From: Marinithermofilum abyssi
GTDB lineage: Bacteria; Bacillota; Bacilli; Thermoactinomycetales; DSM-45169
Direction: 5' to 3'
NCBI RefSeq assembly: GCF_014641195.1
Contig: NZ_BMHQ01000003.1
Location: 1 to 64,000, forward strand
Length of the DNA: 64,000 bases
The position numbers and the translations under genes were made by a program. The notes under the pieces were generated by a model. It made no database searches. It had not been told where the DNA came from and worked only from the letters and a program-made list of their open reading frames with translations. This document shows, one piece after another, positions 42,658 through 51,968 of the stretch. Positions within the stretch are counted from its first letter, which is position 1. Each line of letters opens with the position of its first letter.

Positions 42658-43620
42658 GTGTGGTCGCAAGTAAAAGCCGTGCTTCCTCTGTCCATTCGCC
42701 AACGAGTGGAAAGTCTGTCCACTGAGATCCGTGACAGGCTGGAGGAAATACGGGTGCGGCAGGGTCGCCCTTTGGAATTGATCACAGCTGACCGGGCTGG
42801 ATTTATCAGCCAATCGGGAAGATGGACCCCAGACCCCGCCAGCGCTTTTGTTCCGGATAGGGAAGATTGCAAAAAAATGTTGAACCTGGTAAGCCACCAT
42901 TCCCTGTATGCACTTGAAGAAGAGCTTCGCAGAGGCTATGTCACGCTGGAAGGAGGCCATCGAATCGGTCTGGCTGGAAAAGTCGTAGTGGAAAACGGTA
43001 GGGTGAAACATCTCAGGGAAATCACCGGTTTTAACGTGCGGATTGCCCGCCAGGTCAAAGGAGTGGCGAGAGGGATTACTTCCTTGGTTTTAAAAAAAGA
43101 CCGGGTGGAAAACGTGTTGATCGTCTCTCCGCCGCAATGCGGAAAAACCACCTTGTTGCGTGATTTGGCCCGTATGGCCAGCACGGGACTGCCGGGTATC
43201 CCCGGCCGAAAAATAGGCTTGGTAGACGAACGTTCGGAGATTGCCGGCTGTGTGGATGGCGTGCCTCAGTTGGATGTGGGTTCCCGTACGGATGTGATGG
43301 ACGGCTGCCCCAAAGCGGAAGGGATGATGATGATGATCCGATCCATGTCCCCCGACATTCTCGTGGTGGATGAGATCGGACGCAAGGAAGACAGTGATGC
43401 GATTCATGAAGCGGTTTATGCCGGAGTGCATCTTTTCACCACCGCTCATGGACGCAACCTGGAAGAAGTGTGCCGCCGCCCGATTTTATCTCAATTGATT
43501 CAAGAAGGCATCTTTACCAGGATCATTGTATTAAGTCGGAGGAAGGGTCCGGGAACGGTGGAAGACGTGTATGACCAGCGGCTGACACCGGTTCGAAGGC
43601 AGGTGAAAGTGGGATGCTGA
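42658..43620 (+). CDS. spoIIIAA: Stage III sporulation protein AA (ATPase)
   Basis: The product is the cytoplasmic ATPase of the SpoIIIA-SpoIIQ channel between mother cell and forespore, related to secretion ATPases. The 320-aa protein has Walker A VSPPQCGKTTLLRDLA and Walker B ILVVDEIG, with the secretion-ATPase Glu, plus the family blocks HRIGLAGKVV and GLVDERSEIAGC. The GTG start at 42658 has AGGAGG upstream. It overlaps spoIIIAB by 7 bp and is the first gene of the eight-gene operon. Confidence 0.95.
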   Translation: MWSQVKAVLPLSIRQRVESLSTEIRDRLEEIRVRQGRPLELITADRAGFISQSGRWTPDPASAFVPDREDCKKMLNLVSHHSLYALEEELRRGYVTLEGGHRIGLAGKVVVENGRVKHLREITGFNVRIARQVKGVARGITSLVLKKDRVENVLIVSPPQCGKTTLLRDLARMASTGLPGIPGRKIGLVDERSEIAGCVDGVPQLDVGSRTDVMDGCPKAEGMMMMIRSMSPDILVVDEIGRKEDSDAIHEAVYAGVHLFTTAHGRNLEEVCRRPILSQLIQEGIFTRIIVLSRRKGPGTVEDVYDQRLTPVRRQVKVGC

Positions 43621-44132
43621 AGCTGCTTGGAGCGATACTGATTCTGGGATCCACCACCAGTGCCGGATTTCGGACTGCCCGACACTTTGCAGACCGGCCG
43701 CGCCAAATCCGTCAGGTGCGTCATGCCCTGTCGCTGTTGGAAACGGAGATTACGTATGGAGCGCGGCGTTTGGATGATGTGTGTGAGCAGATTGCTTCAC
43801 GGGAAAAAGGACCGGTCCGGGAATTGTTCCATCGATGCAGTGAACACCTTCGAAACCGGGACGGCATTTCCACCTTTAGTTGCTGGGAGCTAGCAGTGGA
43901 AGAGGTGTGGCCCCAGACGAGCATGCAGAGTTCCGAAAGAGAGATTTTGTTGGACTTCGGTAAAACGTTGGGGGTTTCCGATCGGGAGGATCAACTGCAG
44001 CACTTGGCCCGAGTGCAAGCCAACCTGCAGGTGGAAGAGGCTCAGGCAAGAGATGAACAAAGCCGTTACGAAAAAATGTGCAAAAGTCTGGGGATTCTTG
44101 GAGGCGCTTTGATCGTTCTTCTGATGTACTGA
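43614..44132 (+). CDS. spoIIIAB: Stage III sporulation protein AB
   Basis: The 172-aa membrane protein has an N-terminal helix (LLGAILILGSTTSAGF), a cytoplasmic helical middle related to GspF-type platform proteins (RQIRQVRHALSLLETEI), and a C-terminal helix (LGILGGALIVLLMY). It is a component of the SpoIIIA channel in the mother-cell membrane. It overlaps spoIIIAA and lies 29 bp before spoIIIAC. Confidence 0.93.
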   Translation: MLKLLGAILILGSTTSAGFRTARHFADRPRQIRQVRHALSLLETEITYGARRLDDVCEQIASREKGPVRELFHRCSEHLRNRDGISTFSCWELAVEEVWPQTSMQSSEREILLDFGKTLGVSDREDQLQHLARVQANLQVEEAQARDEQSRYEKMCKSLGILGGALIVLLMY

Positions 44133-44161
44133 ATACCGTTGCGGGGAAGTGAGGGATACCG

Positions 44162-44368
44162 ATGCCGTATAATGTGGACGCCATATTTCAAATCGCGGGA
44201 ATCGGGATCATTGTGGCTATGTTGCACACGGTGCTGAAACAGATGGGAAAAGAAGACTACGCCCATTGGGTGACATTAATCGGTTTTGTAGTAGTCCTGT
44301 TCATGGTGGTGGTCTATGTAGAGGATCTGTTCCAAACCATTAAAAACGTGTTCCTCTTCAGTTCCTGA
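44162..44368 (+). CDS. spoIIIAC: Stage III sporulation protein AC
   Basis: The 68-aa protein has two transmembrane helices (IFQIAGIGIIVAMLHTVL and VTLIGFVVVLFMVVVYV) separated by KQMGKEDYAHW, a conserved family stretch. The size equals B. subtilis SpoIIIAC. It is a channel membrane component. Confidence 0.94.
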   Translation: MPYNVDAIFQIAGIGIIVAMLHTVLKQMGKEDYAHWVTLIGFVVVLFMVVVYVEDLFQTIKNVFLFSS

Positions 44369-44385
44369 GAAGGGGGGCGGTCCAC

Positions 44386-44775
44386 TTGGACATTATCCAG
44401 GTGGTGGGGCTAGGGTTGGTCGCCACCTTTCTGATTCTGGTGGTGAAGGAACAAAAGCCGGTTTTCGCATTTTTGCTCGCTACGGTGACGGGGGTGATCA
44501 TCTTTTTAAGTCTGGTCGGCAAAATCTCCGATGTGGTCGGCGTGTTGACCAGACTGGCGGATCAGGCGAAAGTGAACACGATGTTTTTGGAAACGATACT
44601 CAAAATCATCGGCATCGCCTATATCGCCGAGTTTGGGGCGCAGGTCACCCGCGATGCAGGACAAGGGTCCATCGCTTCCAAGATCGAGCTGGCCGGCAAG
44701 ATTCTGATCATGGTGATGGCGATTCCCATCATCACAGTCATCATTGAAACGATTGTGCAAATACTCCCTGCGTGA
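44386..44775 (+). CDS. spoIIIAD: Stage III sporulation protein AD
   Basis: The 129-aa protein is an enlarged homologue of SpoIIIAC with four helices (IIQVVGLGLVATFLILVV, FAFLLATVTGVIIFLSLV, GIAYIAEFGAQ, ILIMVMAIPIITVIIETIV). It starts at TTG 44386 after AAGGGGGG. It is part of the SpoIIIA channel. Confidence 0.94.
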   Translation: MDIIQVVGLGLVATFLILVVKEQKPVFAFLLATVTGVIIFLSLVGKISDVVGVLTRLADQAKVNTMFLETILKIIGIAYIAEFGAQVTRDAGQGSIASKIELAGKILIMVMAIPIITVIIETIVQILPA

Positions 44776-44786
44776 GGATGGTTTAG

Positions 44787-45971
44787 ATGGCGGCATGGAT
44801 GCGGGGGCTTCTAGCTTGCCTTTTTTTCCTCTTTGGATGGAGTTCTGTCTCGGAAGACGCTCATGCGGTTGAGAATTCCTTGGAGGAGAAAGTAATCCGG
44901 ACCCAATTGGATCATTTGCAAACAGACGAAGTGAAATCCTACTGGGAGGAATTAAGCCGGGAATACAGCCAATTCCTGCCCGATCGTCAGCCGCCGGACA
45001 TCTTCGATCTGATTCTTCAGGGGAAAGGGATCCGGTGGGGAGAGATCTTTGAGGGGATGATCCGGTATCTCTTCAATGAAGTGTTGTACAACGGCAAGCT
45101 CTTGGGTACCATTATCGTTCTTACCGTACTAAGTATGATTCTGCAAACGCTGCAAACCGCTTTTGAGCGCAACCAAGTCAGCAAAATTGCTTATGCCATC
45201 GCGTTTCTCGTAATTATTATCCTGGCTCTGAACAGTTTTTCGGTGGCAGTGGATTCGGCCAAGATGGCCATCAGCCGCATGATTCACTTTATGTTGGCGC
45301 TTGTTCCGCTGGTAATGACACTCTTGGCCTCGATGGGAAACTTCGGTTCCGTCGGGATGTTCCACCCGTTAATCGTGTTCATGATTCACGCCATCGGCAC
45401 CTTGATCTACACCGTTGTTTTTCCGCTCCTGTTTCTGTCAGCGGTATTGAGCATCGTCAGCTGCCTTTCCGACAAATACAAAGTGAATCAGCTGGCCAAC
45501 CTGCTTAGAAGAATCAGTATCGGGCTCATCGGCAGTCTACTTACCATCTTTCTGGGCATTATCTCGGTTCAGGGCGCAACGGCAGCGGTGACGGACGGTG
45601 TGACGATCCGAACGGCAAAATATGTGGCCGGCAACTTCGTTCCTGTAGTGGGACACATGTTTTCCGATGCGGCTGATACAGTGGTAGGCGCCTCCTTGCT
45701 GGTAAAAAACGCGGTGGGGTTGGCGGGAGTCGTTATCCTGCTTTTCATCAGCGCATTTCCTGCCTTAAAGATTCTTTCTCTGGCGTTCATCTATAGCTTT
45801 TCAGCGGCGGTGATGCAACCGTTGGGTAACAGCCCCATTGTCGAATGTCTTGAAATCATATCCAAAACCCTGATCTATGTATTCGCGGCGATGGCCACGG
45901 TTGGATTGATGTTTTTCCTCGCCATCACCATTATTGTCGCAGCCGGCAATATCTCGGTCATGATACGGTAG
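44787..45971 (+). CDS. spoIIIAE: Stage III sporulation protein AE
   Basis: The 394-aa polytopic membrane protein has a cleavable-looking N-terminus (GLLACLFFLFGWSSVSEDAHA), a ~90-residue exported segment, and then seven or so helices. Family blocks include MGNFGSVGMFHPLIVFMIHA and VSCLSDKYKVNQLANLLRR. It is a transporter-like core of the channel. The start lies 11 bp after spoIIIAD. Confidence 0.94.
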   Translation: MAAWMRGLLACLFFLFGWSSVSEDAHAVENSLEEKVIRTQLDHLQTDEVKSYWEELSREYSQFLPDRQPPDIFDLILQGKGIRWGEIFEGMIRYLFNEVLYNGKLLGTIIVLTVLSMILQTLQTAFERNQVSKIAYAIAFLVIIILALNSFSVAVDSAKMAISRMIHFMLALVPLVMTLLASMGNFGSVGMFHPLIVFMIHAIGTLIYTVVFPLLFLSAVLSIVSCLSDKYKVNQLANLLRRISIGLIGSLLTIFLGIISVQGATAAVTDGVTIRTAKYVAGNFVPVVGHMFSDAADTVVGASLLVKNAVGLAGVVILLFISAFPALKILSLAFIYSFSAAVMQPLGNSPIVECLEIISKTLIYVFAAMATVGLMFFLAITIIVAAGNISVMIR

Positions 45972-45981
45972 GTGATTCCCT

Positions 45982-46638
45982 TTGATCCAATGGTTGAGTG
46001 AATGGTTAAAGCAAATTGTGCTGCTTGTCCTGATCGCCACCTTCATGGACTTGCTTCTTCCCAACAATGCGATGGAGCGGTACGTGAAACTGGTGATGGG
46101 TCTATTGATCGTCTTGGCGATCTTGTCTCCCATCTTCCAGATAATTAAACACGATTTCGACCTGACATCCCTGGCATTTCAACAACCGAAGGAAATTCGG
46201 GGAGATTTGACTTCCGTGGAGACCATCCGGCAACAGGGCAAGGAATTGCAGCAGCAACAGGATCAATGGGTGAAGGATCAGGTGGAATCCCAATTGGAAA
46301 AAACGATCCGACAATCGGTGGAGAAGGAGTTCGATGTGGAGGTGATGGAGGCCCAAGTGGTAACCAACACAGGGGAGAAAGGTAAAAGTCCGGCCATACG
46401 CCAACTTCGAATCAAGATCCGGCCGGAACCCCCGCCAAAGGATCGCACCGCGATGAAACCGGTGGAGAGAATAGATCTGGTTCGCATACAGCCCGGGATG
46501 TCCGAGGAACCCAATGAGAAGAAAAAGGCTGCCACCCCGGAAGAGAGGCGCTGGCGGGACCGCATCACCCGGTTTCTATCCGAATCGTGGAAAGTGGAAC
46601 CCCGACAGGTTCGCGTAACTGTTGAGGGTGTGTCGTAG
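45982..46638 (+). CDS. spoIIIAF: Stage III sporulation protein AF
   Basis: The 218-aa protein has two N-terminal helices (IVLLVLIATFMDLLLP and LVMGLLIVLAILSPIF), followed by a glutamine-rich coiled-coil stretch (QQGKELQQQQDQWVKDQVE) and a ring-forming-type alpha/beta domain. It starts at TTG 45982. It is a component of the channel complex, assigned by operon position and topology. Confidence 0.9.
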   Translation: MIQWLSEWLKQIVLLVLIATFMDLLLPNNAMERYVKLVMGLLIVLAILSPIFQIIKHDFDLTSLAFQQPKEIRGDLTSVETIRQQGKELQQQQDQWVKDQVESQLEKTIRQSVEKEFDVEVMEAQVVTNTGEKGKSPAIRQLRIKIRPEPPPKDRTAMKPVERIDLVRIQPGMSEEPNEKKKAATPEERRWRDRITRFLSESWKVEPRQVRVTVEGVS

Positions 46639-46650
46639 GGAGGGGATCCG

Positions 46651-47286
46651 ATGCTGAATTGGCTGTTGAACCGGTTGGAAGAAGCGATGGGCGGCGGCAA
46701 TCAAAAAGGAAGAAAAGTCAAAACGTTTCGCTGGCTCATCATCGTGGGTTGTTTGGGATTGGCTTTGATGATTCTCTCTTCTTTCTTTTCCGTCCAAGAA
46801 GAGGCGCTGCCACAGGATACGACACAAGAGCCTGAGACACAAGTAACCCCCTCCGCTGGCTGGAAGAAAGAGAAGGGTGACATGACCATGCGGGATTATG
46901 AAGAGTTGTACGAAACGCAGTTATCGGAAGTATTGAACAATATAGTCGGGGTGGATGATGTGAAAGTGATGGTCAATCTGGATTCCTCAGAGGAGACCGT
47001 GGTTGAAAAAGATACCCGGGATACGGAACAAGTGACCGATGAAGCGGATACCCGAGGTGGAAACCGCAAGATTCATGAGCATACCCAGGACGAAAAGGTG
47101 GTGTTGCGGCGGAACGGAAACGGGGATCAACCGATAGTGGTCAAAAAATTGAAGCCTCGTATTCGCGGAGTCCTAGTCGTGGCCAAAGGTGCTGAAAACT
47201 TGAAAATTAAAGCGGCAATCATTGATGCCGTACAACGGGTGCTGGATGTACCTATTCACCGGATTTCAGTGTTGCCCAAAGGCTAA
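46651..47286 (+). CDS. spoIIIAG: Stage III sporulation protein AG
   Basis: The 211-aa protein has one N-terminal transmembrane helix (FRWLIIVGCLGLALMILSSFF) and a ring-building-motif domain in the intermembrane space. LSEVLNNIVGVDDVKVMVNL, a charged insertion and GVLVVAKGAENLKIK...VQRVLDVPIHRISVLPKG follow the family pattern. SpoIIIAG forms the large ring of the channel. Confidence 0.94.
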   Translation: MLNWLLNRLEEAMGGGNQKGRKVKTFRWLIIVGCLGLALMILSSFFSVQEEALPQDTTQEPETQVTPSAGWKKEKGDMTMRDYEELYETQLSEVLNNIVGVDDVKVMVNLDSSEETVVEKDTRDTEQVTDEADTRGGNRKIHEHTQDEKVVLRRNGNGDQPIVVKKLKPRIRGVLVVAKGAENLKIKAAIIDAVQRVLDVPIHRISVLPKG

Positions 47287-47298
47287 GGAGGGATTGAA

Positions 47299-47856
47299 AT
47301 GAACATGAATAAACAGACGGTTTGGCTGGTGACGATGCTGACCCTGATGGTGGTACTGTCCGCCTATTACATCGTGACAGGGCCGGTGGAGCCGGCGGAT
47401 CAGATGGTATCCAAAGAAAAAGTGGACGATGGGCAGATTGAAGTGAAGACGAAAGAGTCGGGGAAGGCAGAAAAGGATGAAGTCAAAAAAACGGCGAAAG
47501 AATCCGACAGTGACTACTTCGTGGGCTATCAGTTGCAACGGAGCACTCTCCGTTCCAAGATGACGGAAGACTACATGAAGATCTTGACGGATCCCGAGGC
47601 TTCCAAAGAAAAGCTGAAAGAAGCCCAAGCCAAGATCGACGAATTGATGAAAGTGGATAAATCCGAATCGGTGATGGAGGACCTGATTCGGGCGGAAGGA
47701 TTTCGCGATGCTGTCGTTATTAACACTGATAAGAATGTAGACGTGATCGTGCAAAGTGACAAATTGAGCCGCTCTCAGGTGGTGAAACTGTTAAGCATGG
47801 TTAAGCGGCAGATGGATGTTCCGGCCAACCGCATTTCCATCGCATACCGTCCGTAA
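47299..47856 (+). CDS. spoIIIAH: Stage III sporulation protein AH
   Basis: The 185-aa protein has an N-terminal helix (VWLVTMLTLMVVLSAYYIV) and a C-terminal YscJ/FliF-like ring domain (LIRAEGFRDAVVIN, VKLLSMVKRQMDVPANRISI). It binds forespore SpoIIQ across the septum. AAGGAGGG precedes the ATG. It is the last gene of the operon, and a hairpin with T5 overlaps its stop codon. Confidence 0.94.
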   Translation: MNMNKQTVWLVTMLTLMVVLSAYYIVTGPVEPADQMVSKEKVDDGQIEVKTKESGKAEKDEVKKTAKESDSDYFVGYQLQRSTLRSKMTEDYMKILTDPEASKEKLKEAQAKIDELMKVDKSESVMEDLIRAEGFRDAVVINTDKNVDVIVQSDKLSRSQVVKLLSMVKRQMDVPANRISIAYRP

Positions 47857-47867
47857 GGGCGGTTTTT
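47847..47867 (+). terminator. Terminator of the spoIIIA operon
   Basis: CCGTCC-GTAA-GGGCGG forms a 6-bp stem including the TAA stop of spoIIIAH, followed by five T. Confidence 0.65.
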
Positions 47868-47871
47868 CATG

Positions 47872-47900
47872 TCCGGGCTTGCCAGAGAGGCAAGCCCGGA
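47872..47900. repeat. Strong hairpin downstream of spoIIIAH
   Basis: TCCGGGCTTGCC pairs perfectly with GGCAAGCCCGGA across a 5-nt loop. There is no direct T run; T6 follows about 14 nt later. It may be a second terminator. Confidence 0.6.
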
Positions 47901-48199
47901 TTAGGTTTAGCTCTTTTTTCAAATGGTACATATGTGTTTGGGCTCACCCGCCACATCAGGTCGTGTTCCATGAAATACGGGCCGAGGCGCTGAGGTTTTC
48001 CTCTGCCATTGTATAAATGGTTTCGGGATCAAGGATTTTCACCGGGGTAGTTTCGGAAAGCAACAAAGAATTTCTTCATGGACAAACCTTTGTGGGAAGG
48101 ATCCACGGGATGCGGGAGATTGATTCAGAAGGGGCGGAATCGTACAATGGACATAGACCGGGAAAAAGCGCCCGTTTCCGCCTACATATTTCTTTTTGC
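47901..48199. other. Long gap before accB, no gene seen
   Basis: No frame with coding character or ribosome-binding site is found between the spoIIIA terminator and the accB promoter. No recognised riboswitch or FapR-like operator could be identified. Confidence 0.4.
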
Positions 48200-48228
48200 T
48201 TGAGACGAGGGTGGACTTGCGATAATAT
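48200..48228 (+). promoter_or_regulatory. Sigma-A promoter for accBC
   Basis: TTGAGA (48200-48205), a 17-bp spacer and TAATAT (48223-48228) lie 128 bp before the accB start. Confidence 0.7.
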
Positions 48229-48356
48229 TGAACGGTACAAAAAGTTCACCGGAAACATCGGAAGAGGAATGCGCCATCCAGGGTATACAAAGAAGGGATG
48301 GGGAAACGGACCCACCTCGTCCGATAGAATATCGCGATTATTTGGAGGGATAGACT

Positions 48357-48872
48357 GTGCCCTTGAAAATGCACGAGCTTCGAGAATTGATTCGTTTGGT
48401 GGATGAGTCTCAAATCGAGGAATTTGAACTGGAAAATGACGGTGCCAAAGTGGTGATCAAGAAAGGACTGTCGGGTCAAGCGGAAGTAATGGCTCCGACT
48501 GCGGCCCCTGCTTCTGTTCAAGCGCCTCAGGAACCACAGCCAGCACCAGCGGCTCAGCCTGCACCGCAACCGTCGGCGAAAGCTGAGGCTGTCGCACCGG
48601 CTCAAGGAGAAGCGGAAGAGGATGACAGCCGATATCACAAAATTGTTTCTCCGATGGTGGGAACTTTTTATCGGGCTCCGGCACCGGATGCGGATCCTTA
48701 TGTGCAACCCGGGGATCGTGTGGATGAAAAAACCGTCGTTTGCATCGTGGAAGCCATGAAGCTGATGAACGAAATCGAAGCGGAAGTCCGCGGTGAAATC
48801 GTAAAAGTATTGGTGGAAAATGGACAGCTGGTGGAATACGGTCAACCGCTGTTCTTGGTCAAGCCTGAATAG
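48357..48872 (+). CDS. accB: Biotin carboxyl carrier protein of acetyl-CoA carboxylase
   Basis: The 171-aa protein has an N-terminal helix domain ([20 protein letters not shown]), an Ala/Pro linker (residues ~40-82), and a C-terminal biotinyl domain with the biotinylation motif [10 protein letters not shown]. It carries CO2 to acetyl-CoA in fatty-acid synthesis. GTG 48357 is favoured: GGAGGG is 7 nt upstream, and the ATG 12 nt further in lies too far away. It is the first gene of the acc operon. Confidence 0.95.
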   Translation: MPLKMHELRELIRLVDESQIEEFELENDGAKVVIKKGLSGQAEVMAPTAAPASVQAPQEPQPAPAAQPAPQPSAKAEAVAPAQGEAEEDDSRYHKIVSPMVGTFYRAPAPDADPYVQPGDRVDEKTVVCIVEAMKLMNEIEAEVRGEIVKVLVENGQLVEYGQPLFLVKPE

Positions 48873-48893
48873 TTTTTGGAGGAGAGGAAGCGG

Positions 48894-50246
48894 ATGTTTA
48901 ATAAAGTATTGGTGGCCAACCGGGGAGAGATCGCGGTCCGTGTCATTCGGGCCTGCCGGGAATTGGGTATTTTCACGGTGGCCGTCTATTCCGAAGCGGA
49001 TCGAGACGCTTTGCATGTCAAGTTGGCAGATGAAGCGTACTGTATCGGACCGGCCTCTTCCAGGGAAAGCTATTTGAACATGACCAACCTGATGAGTGTT
49101 GCCACCTTGGTTGAGGCAGATGCGATCCATCCGGGGTATGGATTTTTGGCGGAAAATGCCGATTTTGCGGAGCTATGTGCAGCCTGCAACATTACCTTTA
49201 TCGGACCTGATCCGGAAGCTATCACCAAAATGGGGGACAAGACAACCGCCCGGGATACGATGAAGGCTGCGGGAGTTCCTGTGGTCCCCGGAACCGAAGG
49301 AGTCATTGAAGACATCGACAAAGCGGTGGAAACGGCCCGGGACATCGGATATCCGGTGATTGTCAAGGCGACTGCCGGCGGTGGTGGAAAAGGGATGCGC
49401 GTGGTGCACAGCGAAGAGGAGTTGAAGCGGGCCATCAACATGGCGCAGCAGGAAGCGGAAGCCAATTTCGGAAATCCCGGTGTGTATCTGGAGAAATATT
49501 TGGTCGAGCCCCGTCATATTGAGATTCAGGTCTTGGCGGATAAACACGGTAATACGATTCACCTGGGTGAACGGGATTGCTCCATCCAGCGCAGATACCA
49601 AAAGCTGATCGAGGAAGCGCCGTCGCCCGCTTTGGATGCGGATCTGCGGGAGCGGATGGGACAGGCGGCAGTCGCTGCTGCGGAAGCGGTCAACTACTCC
49701 GGCGCGGGTACCGTGGAATTCCTGCTGGATAAGGAAGGCAACTTCTATTTCATGGAGATGAATACTCGTATCCAAGTGGAACATCCGGTAACCGAGCTGG
49801 TAACCGGAATCGACTTAGTGAAAGAACAGATCATGGTGGCCGCCGGCGAACCCTTGTCCGTTTCCCAGGACGATGTTCAAATCGACGGCTGGTCCATCGA
49901 ATGCCGTATCAATGCAGAAGACCCGGACCGCAAATTTATGCCGACGCCGGGGAAAATTCAGTTTTACCTTCCGCCGGGAGGAACGGGTGTCCGTGTGGAC
50001 AGCGCTGCTTATCAGGGATACAAGATTCCTCCTTTTTATGATTCCATGATTGCCAAACTGATCGTGTGGGGCAAGGATCGGCCGGAGGCGATCAGCCGAA
50101 TGAAGCGGGCTTTGGCGGAGTTCGCCATTGACGGTGTCAGCACGACGATCCCATTTCATATGAAGCTGCTGAACAACCGCCATTTTGCTGAAGGAAATTT
50201 CCATATTCAATTCTTGGAAAACACCAACCTGGACGAGGAGGAATAA
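48894..50246 (+). CDS. accC: Biotin carboxylase subunit of acetyl-CoA carboxylase
   Basis: The ATP-grasp enzyme carboxylates biotin on AccB. The 450-aa protein starts [20 protein letters not shown] and contains the glycine-rich lid [30 protein letters not shown] and the active-site [16 protein letters not shown] 48894 follows GGAGAGGAAG. It lies 21 bp after accB and directly before the Asp23-family gene. Confidence 0.97.
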   Translation: MFNKVLVANRGEIAVRVIRACRELGIFTVAVYSEADRDALHVKLADEAYCIGPASSRESYLNMTNLMSVATLVEADAIHPGYGFLAENADFAELCAACNITFIGPDPEAITKMGDKTTARDTMKAAGVPVVPGTEGVIEDIDKAVETARDIGYPVIVKATAGGGGKGMRVVHSEEELKRAINMAQQEAEANFGNPGVYLEKYLVEPRHIEIQVLADKHGNTIHLGERDCSIQRRYQKLIEEAPSPALDADLRERMGQAAVAAAEAVNYSGAGTVEFLLDKEGNFYFMEMNTRIQVEHPVTELVTGIDLVKEQIMVAAGEPLSVSQDDVQIDGWSIECRINAEDPDRKFMPTPGKIQFYLPPGGTGVRVDSAAYQGYKIPPFYDSMIAKLIVWGKDRPEAISRMKRALAEFAIDGVSTTIPFHMKLLNNRHFAEGNFHIQFLENTNLDEEE

Positions 50247-50248
50247 GC

Positions 50249-50650
50249 ATGGCTGATCAACCGCATACGGAACCGCAAGTGACGGATCTCGGGAAAATTG
50301 AGATTGCCCCCGAGGTGTTGCAGATTATCGCCGGACTGGCTGCTCTGCAAGTGGATGGTGTTTTGGGAACCAGCGGGGGGGTTGTCAGTGACATCACCCA
50401 GTTCCTCGGCCGCAAAAATCCCAAACAAGGCATCCGGGTTGAACTGGAAGAGGACACGAAAATCGTCGTCTCCATCATCGTGGAATACGGCAAGAAGATT
50501 CCGGAAGTAGGACGGGAAGTGCAGGTGAGAGTGAAAGAAGCGGTAGAAACCATGACCGGTTTGCCTGTTTCCGATGTAATTGTCCGTGTTGTGGAAGTGA
50601 AAATTCGCAATAAAGCCGATGAAGAAGGGGACAATCAGCGCTTAAAATAA
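50249..50650 (+). CDS. yqhY: Asp23/Gls24 (DUF322) family protein (YqhY)
   Basis: The 133-aa alkaline-shock Asp23-family protein has a central block GKIEIAPEVLQIIAGLAALQ, then VDGVLGTSGG and VNVTVxVEYG-type strands (IVVSIIVEYGKKIPEV). In B. subtilis YqhY is encoded with accBC and is linked to the control of acetyl-CoA carboxylase activity. ATG follows GAGGAGG, 2 bp after the accC stop. It is followed by amaP and DUF2273 genes, a set known to form a membrane-anchored complex in staphylococci. Confidence 0.9.
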   Translation: MADQPHTEPQVTDLGKIEIAPEVLQIIAGLAALQVDGVLGTSGGVVSDITQFLGRKNPKQGIRVELEEDTKIVVSIIVEYGKKIPEVGREVQVRVKEAVETMTGLPVSDVIVRVVEVKIRNKADEEGDNQRLK

Positions 50651-50682
50651 AAATATAGAAACCGGATGGGGGAGGCAGCGGG

Positions 50683-51246
50683 ATGGGGATGATGAATCGG
50701 GTCTACCTGACGGTGTTCAGCTTGGCCGTGGGCGCCTTTTCAATCGCGGGCATAATGATGGGTCTGAATGCGGGGGTTGGAAACGAAGCGGTGCTTACCG
50801 ACCTACTGCATCAATATTATCGCGATTCCGGCGCCCAATGGAGCCTGGCCCTGATCAGCACCTTGGTGCTGGTGGCCAGTTTGCAGTCGTTGTTTGGGGT
50901 GATCCGTCGGCGACAGGAAGATCCCGGCGTCGATCGACTGACAGAATTTGGTCATATTCGGATTTCATTGAAAACACTGGAGAACTTGTCGGTAAAAGCT
51001 GCCCGTCGAGTCAAAGGGATTCGGGACTTGACGGCCCGGGTCCGTCATGACGGGAGCAATTCCTCCGTTGGAATAGGGTTAAAATTGACGGTAGATGGAG
51101 AAACTCCTATCCAAACCCTGTCCGAACAATTGCAAGAAACGGTGAAGCATTATTTAGAAGAAGTTGCAGGGGTGGATGTCAATCAGATCTCTGTATACAT
51201 AGCAGACACTGTTCAGCCTAACCGTTCCCGGGTACGTGTGGAATGA
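50683..51246 (+). CDS. amaP: AmaP-like membrane anchor of Asp23
   Basis: The 187-aa protein has two N-terminal transmembrane helices (VYLTVFSLAVGAFSIAGIMMG and WSLALISTLVLVASLQSLFGV) and a C-terminal Asp23-like domain (LTARVRHDGSNSSVGIGLKL...GVDVNQISVYIAD). This is the AmaP architecture that anchors Asp23 at the membrane. It overlaps the next frame by 4 bp if ATG 51243 is used. The physiological role is inferred from staphylococcal AmaP. Confidence 0.8.
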   Translation: MGMMNRVYLTVFSLAVGAFSIAGIMMGLNAGVGNEAVLTDLLHQYYRDSGAQWSLALISTLVLVASLQSLFGVIRRRQEDPGVDRLTEFGHIRISLKTLENLSVKAARRVKGIRDLTARVRHDGSNSSVGIGLKLTVDGETPIQTLSEQLQETVKHYLEEVAGVDVNQISVYIADTVQPNRSRVRVE

Positions 51247-51257
51247 GGTGTTCGGAC

Positions 51258-51479
51258 ATGCTGGATCGCCTTTGGGAGACCCACCGTGGACGGGTTGTTG
51301 GAACAGTAGTCGGTTTTGTCTTGGGCCTGATTTATCTAATCGTCGGTTTTTGGAAAACGATGGTGTTTGGGTTGTTTGTCGGAGTCGGCTTTTGGATTGG
51401 ACATCGCATGGATCGTCGGGATGACGTCGGTGAAGTGCTGGAAAACATTTTTCCGGATAAATGGTTTCGAAAATCATAG
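51258..51479 (+). CDS. DUF2273 small membrane protein
   Basis: The ~73-aa protein has two helices (GRVVGTVVGFVLGLIYLIVGFW and VFGLFVGVGFWIGHRMD), typical of DUF2273 proteins encoded next to Asp23 and AmaP. ATG 51258 is favoured over ATG 51243 because GAGGTG lies about 8 nt upstream of it. It is part of the yqhY-amaP-DUF2273 trio between accC and nusB. Confidence 0.8.
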   Translation: MLDRLWETHRGRVVGTVVGFVLGLIYLIVGFWKTMVFGLFVGVGFWIGHRMDRRDDVGEVLENIFPDKWFRKS

Positions 51480-51524
51480 TCCCGGCCGGAAAGGCTGGGT
51501 GTTTTTTTTGGAGGTGGATGATCG

Positions 51525-51968
51525 ATGGCCCGAAGGTTAGTCAGGGAAAAGGCGCTGCAAACCTTATACCAATATGAGATGAATCCCGGCATGCGGGAAC
51601 GAGTGGTGGCCAAAGAAGCCGATGAACTAAAGCCGCAGGTTTCCCCGGATGATCTCTCTTTTTTCAAACGTTTGACCGAAGGTGTCATTCGCCATCAGGA
51701 AAAATTGGATGAAGTTATCCAGGGGTATCTTCGCAATGACTGGACGATCTCGCGCCTTCCTTCCCTGGACCGGATCATTTTGCGGATGGCATTGGTTGAG
51801 CTGGTGTTTGAGGAGGAGATTCCCTACGGTGTCACTTTGAATGAGGCGGTCGATCTAGCCAAAACGTTCAGTACTGAGGAGTCGAGGAAATTCATTAATG
51901 GTGTACTGGCCAGTATGGTGAAGGAGATGGAAACCATCCGCAAATCCTTTGCCGGTGAGGACGCATGA
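51525..51968 (+). CDS. nusB: Transcription antitermination factor NusB
   Basis: The 147-aa all-helical RNA-binding protein functions with NusE in rRNA antitermination. It starts MARRLVREKALQTLYQYEMN and contains the family block FKRLTEGVIRHQEKLDEVI, RLPSLDRIILRMALVEL and YGVTLNEAVDLAKTFS. AGGTGGATGATCG precedes the ATG. It overlaps the next gene by 4 bp (ATGA). Confidence 0.95.
   Translation: MARRLVREKALQTLYQYEMNPGMRERVVAKEADELKPQVSPDDLSFFKRLTEGVIRHQEKLDEVIQGYLRNDWTISRLPSLDRIILRMALVELVFEEEIPYGVTLNEAVDLAKTFSTEESRKFINGVLASMVKEMETIRKSFAGEDA

Noticed and set aside
48017-48406. 129-codon frame upstream of accB
   Set aside because: It overlaps the accB promoter and start, has no ribosome-binding site and no protein-like pattern.
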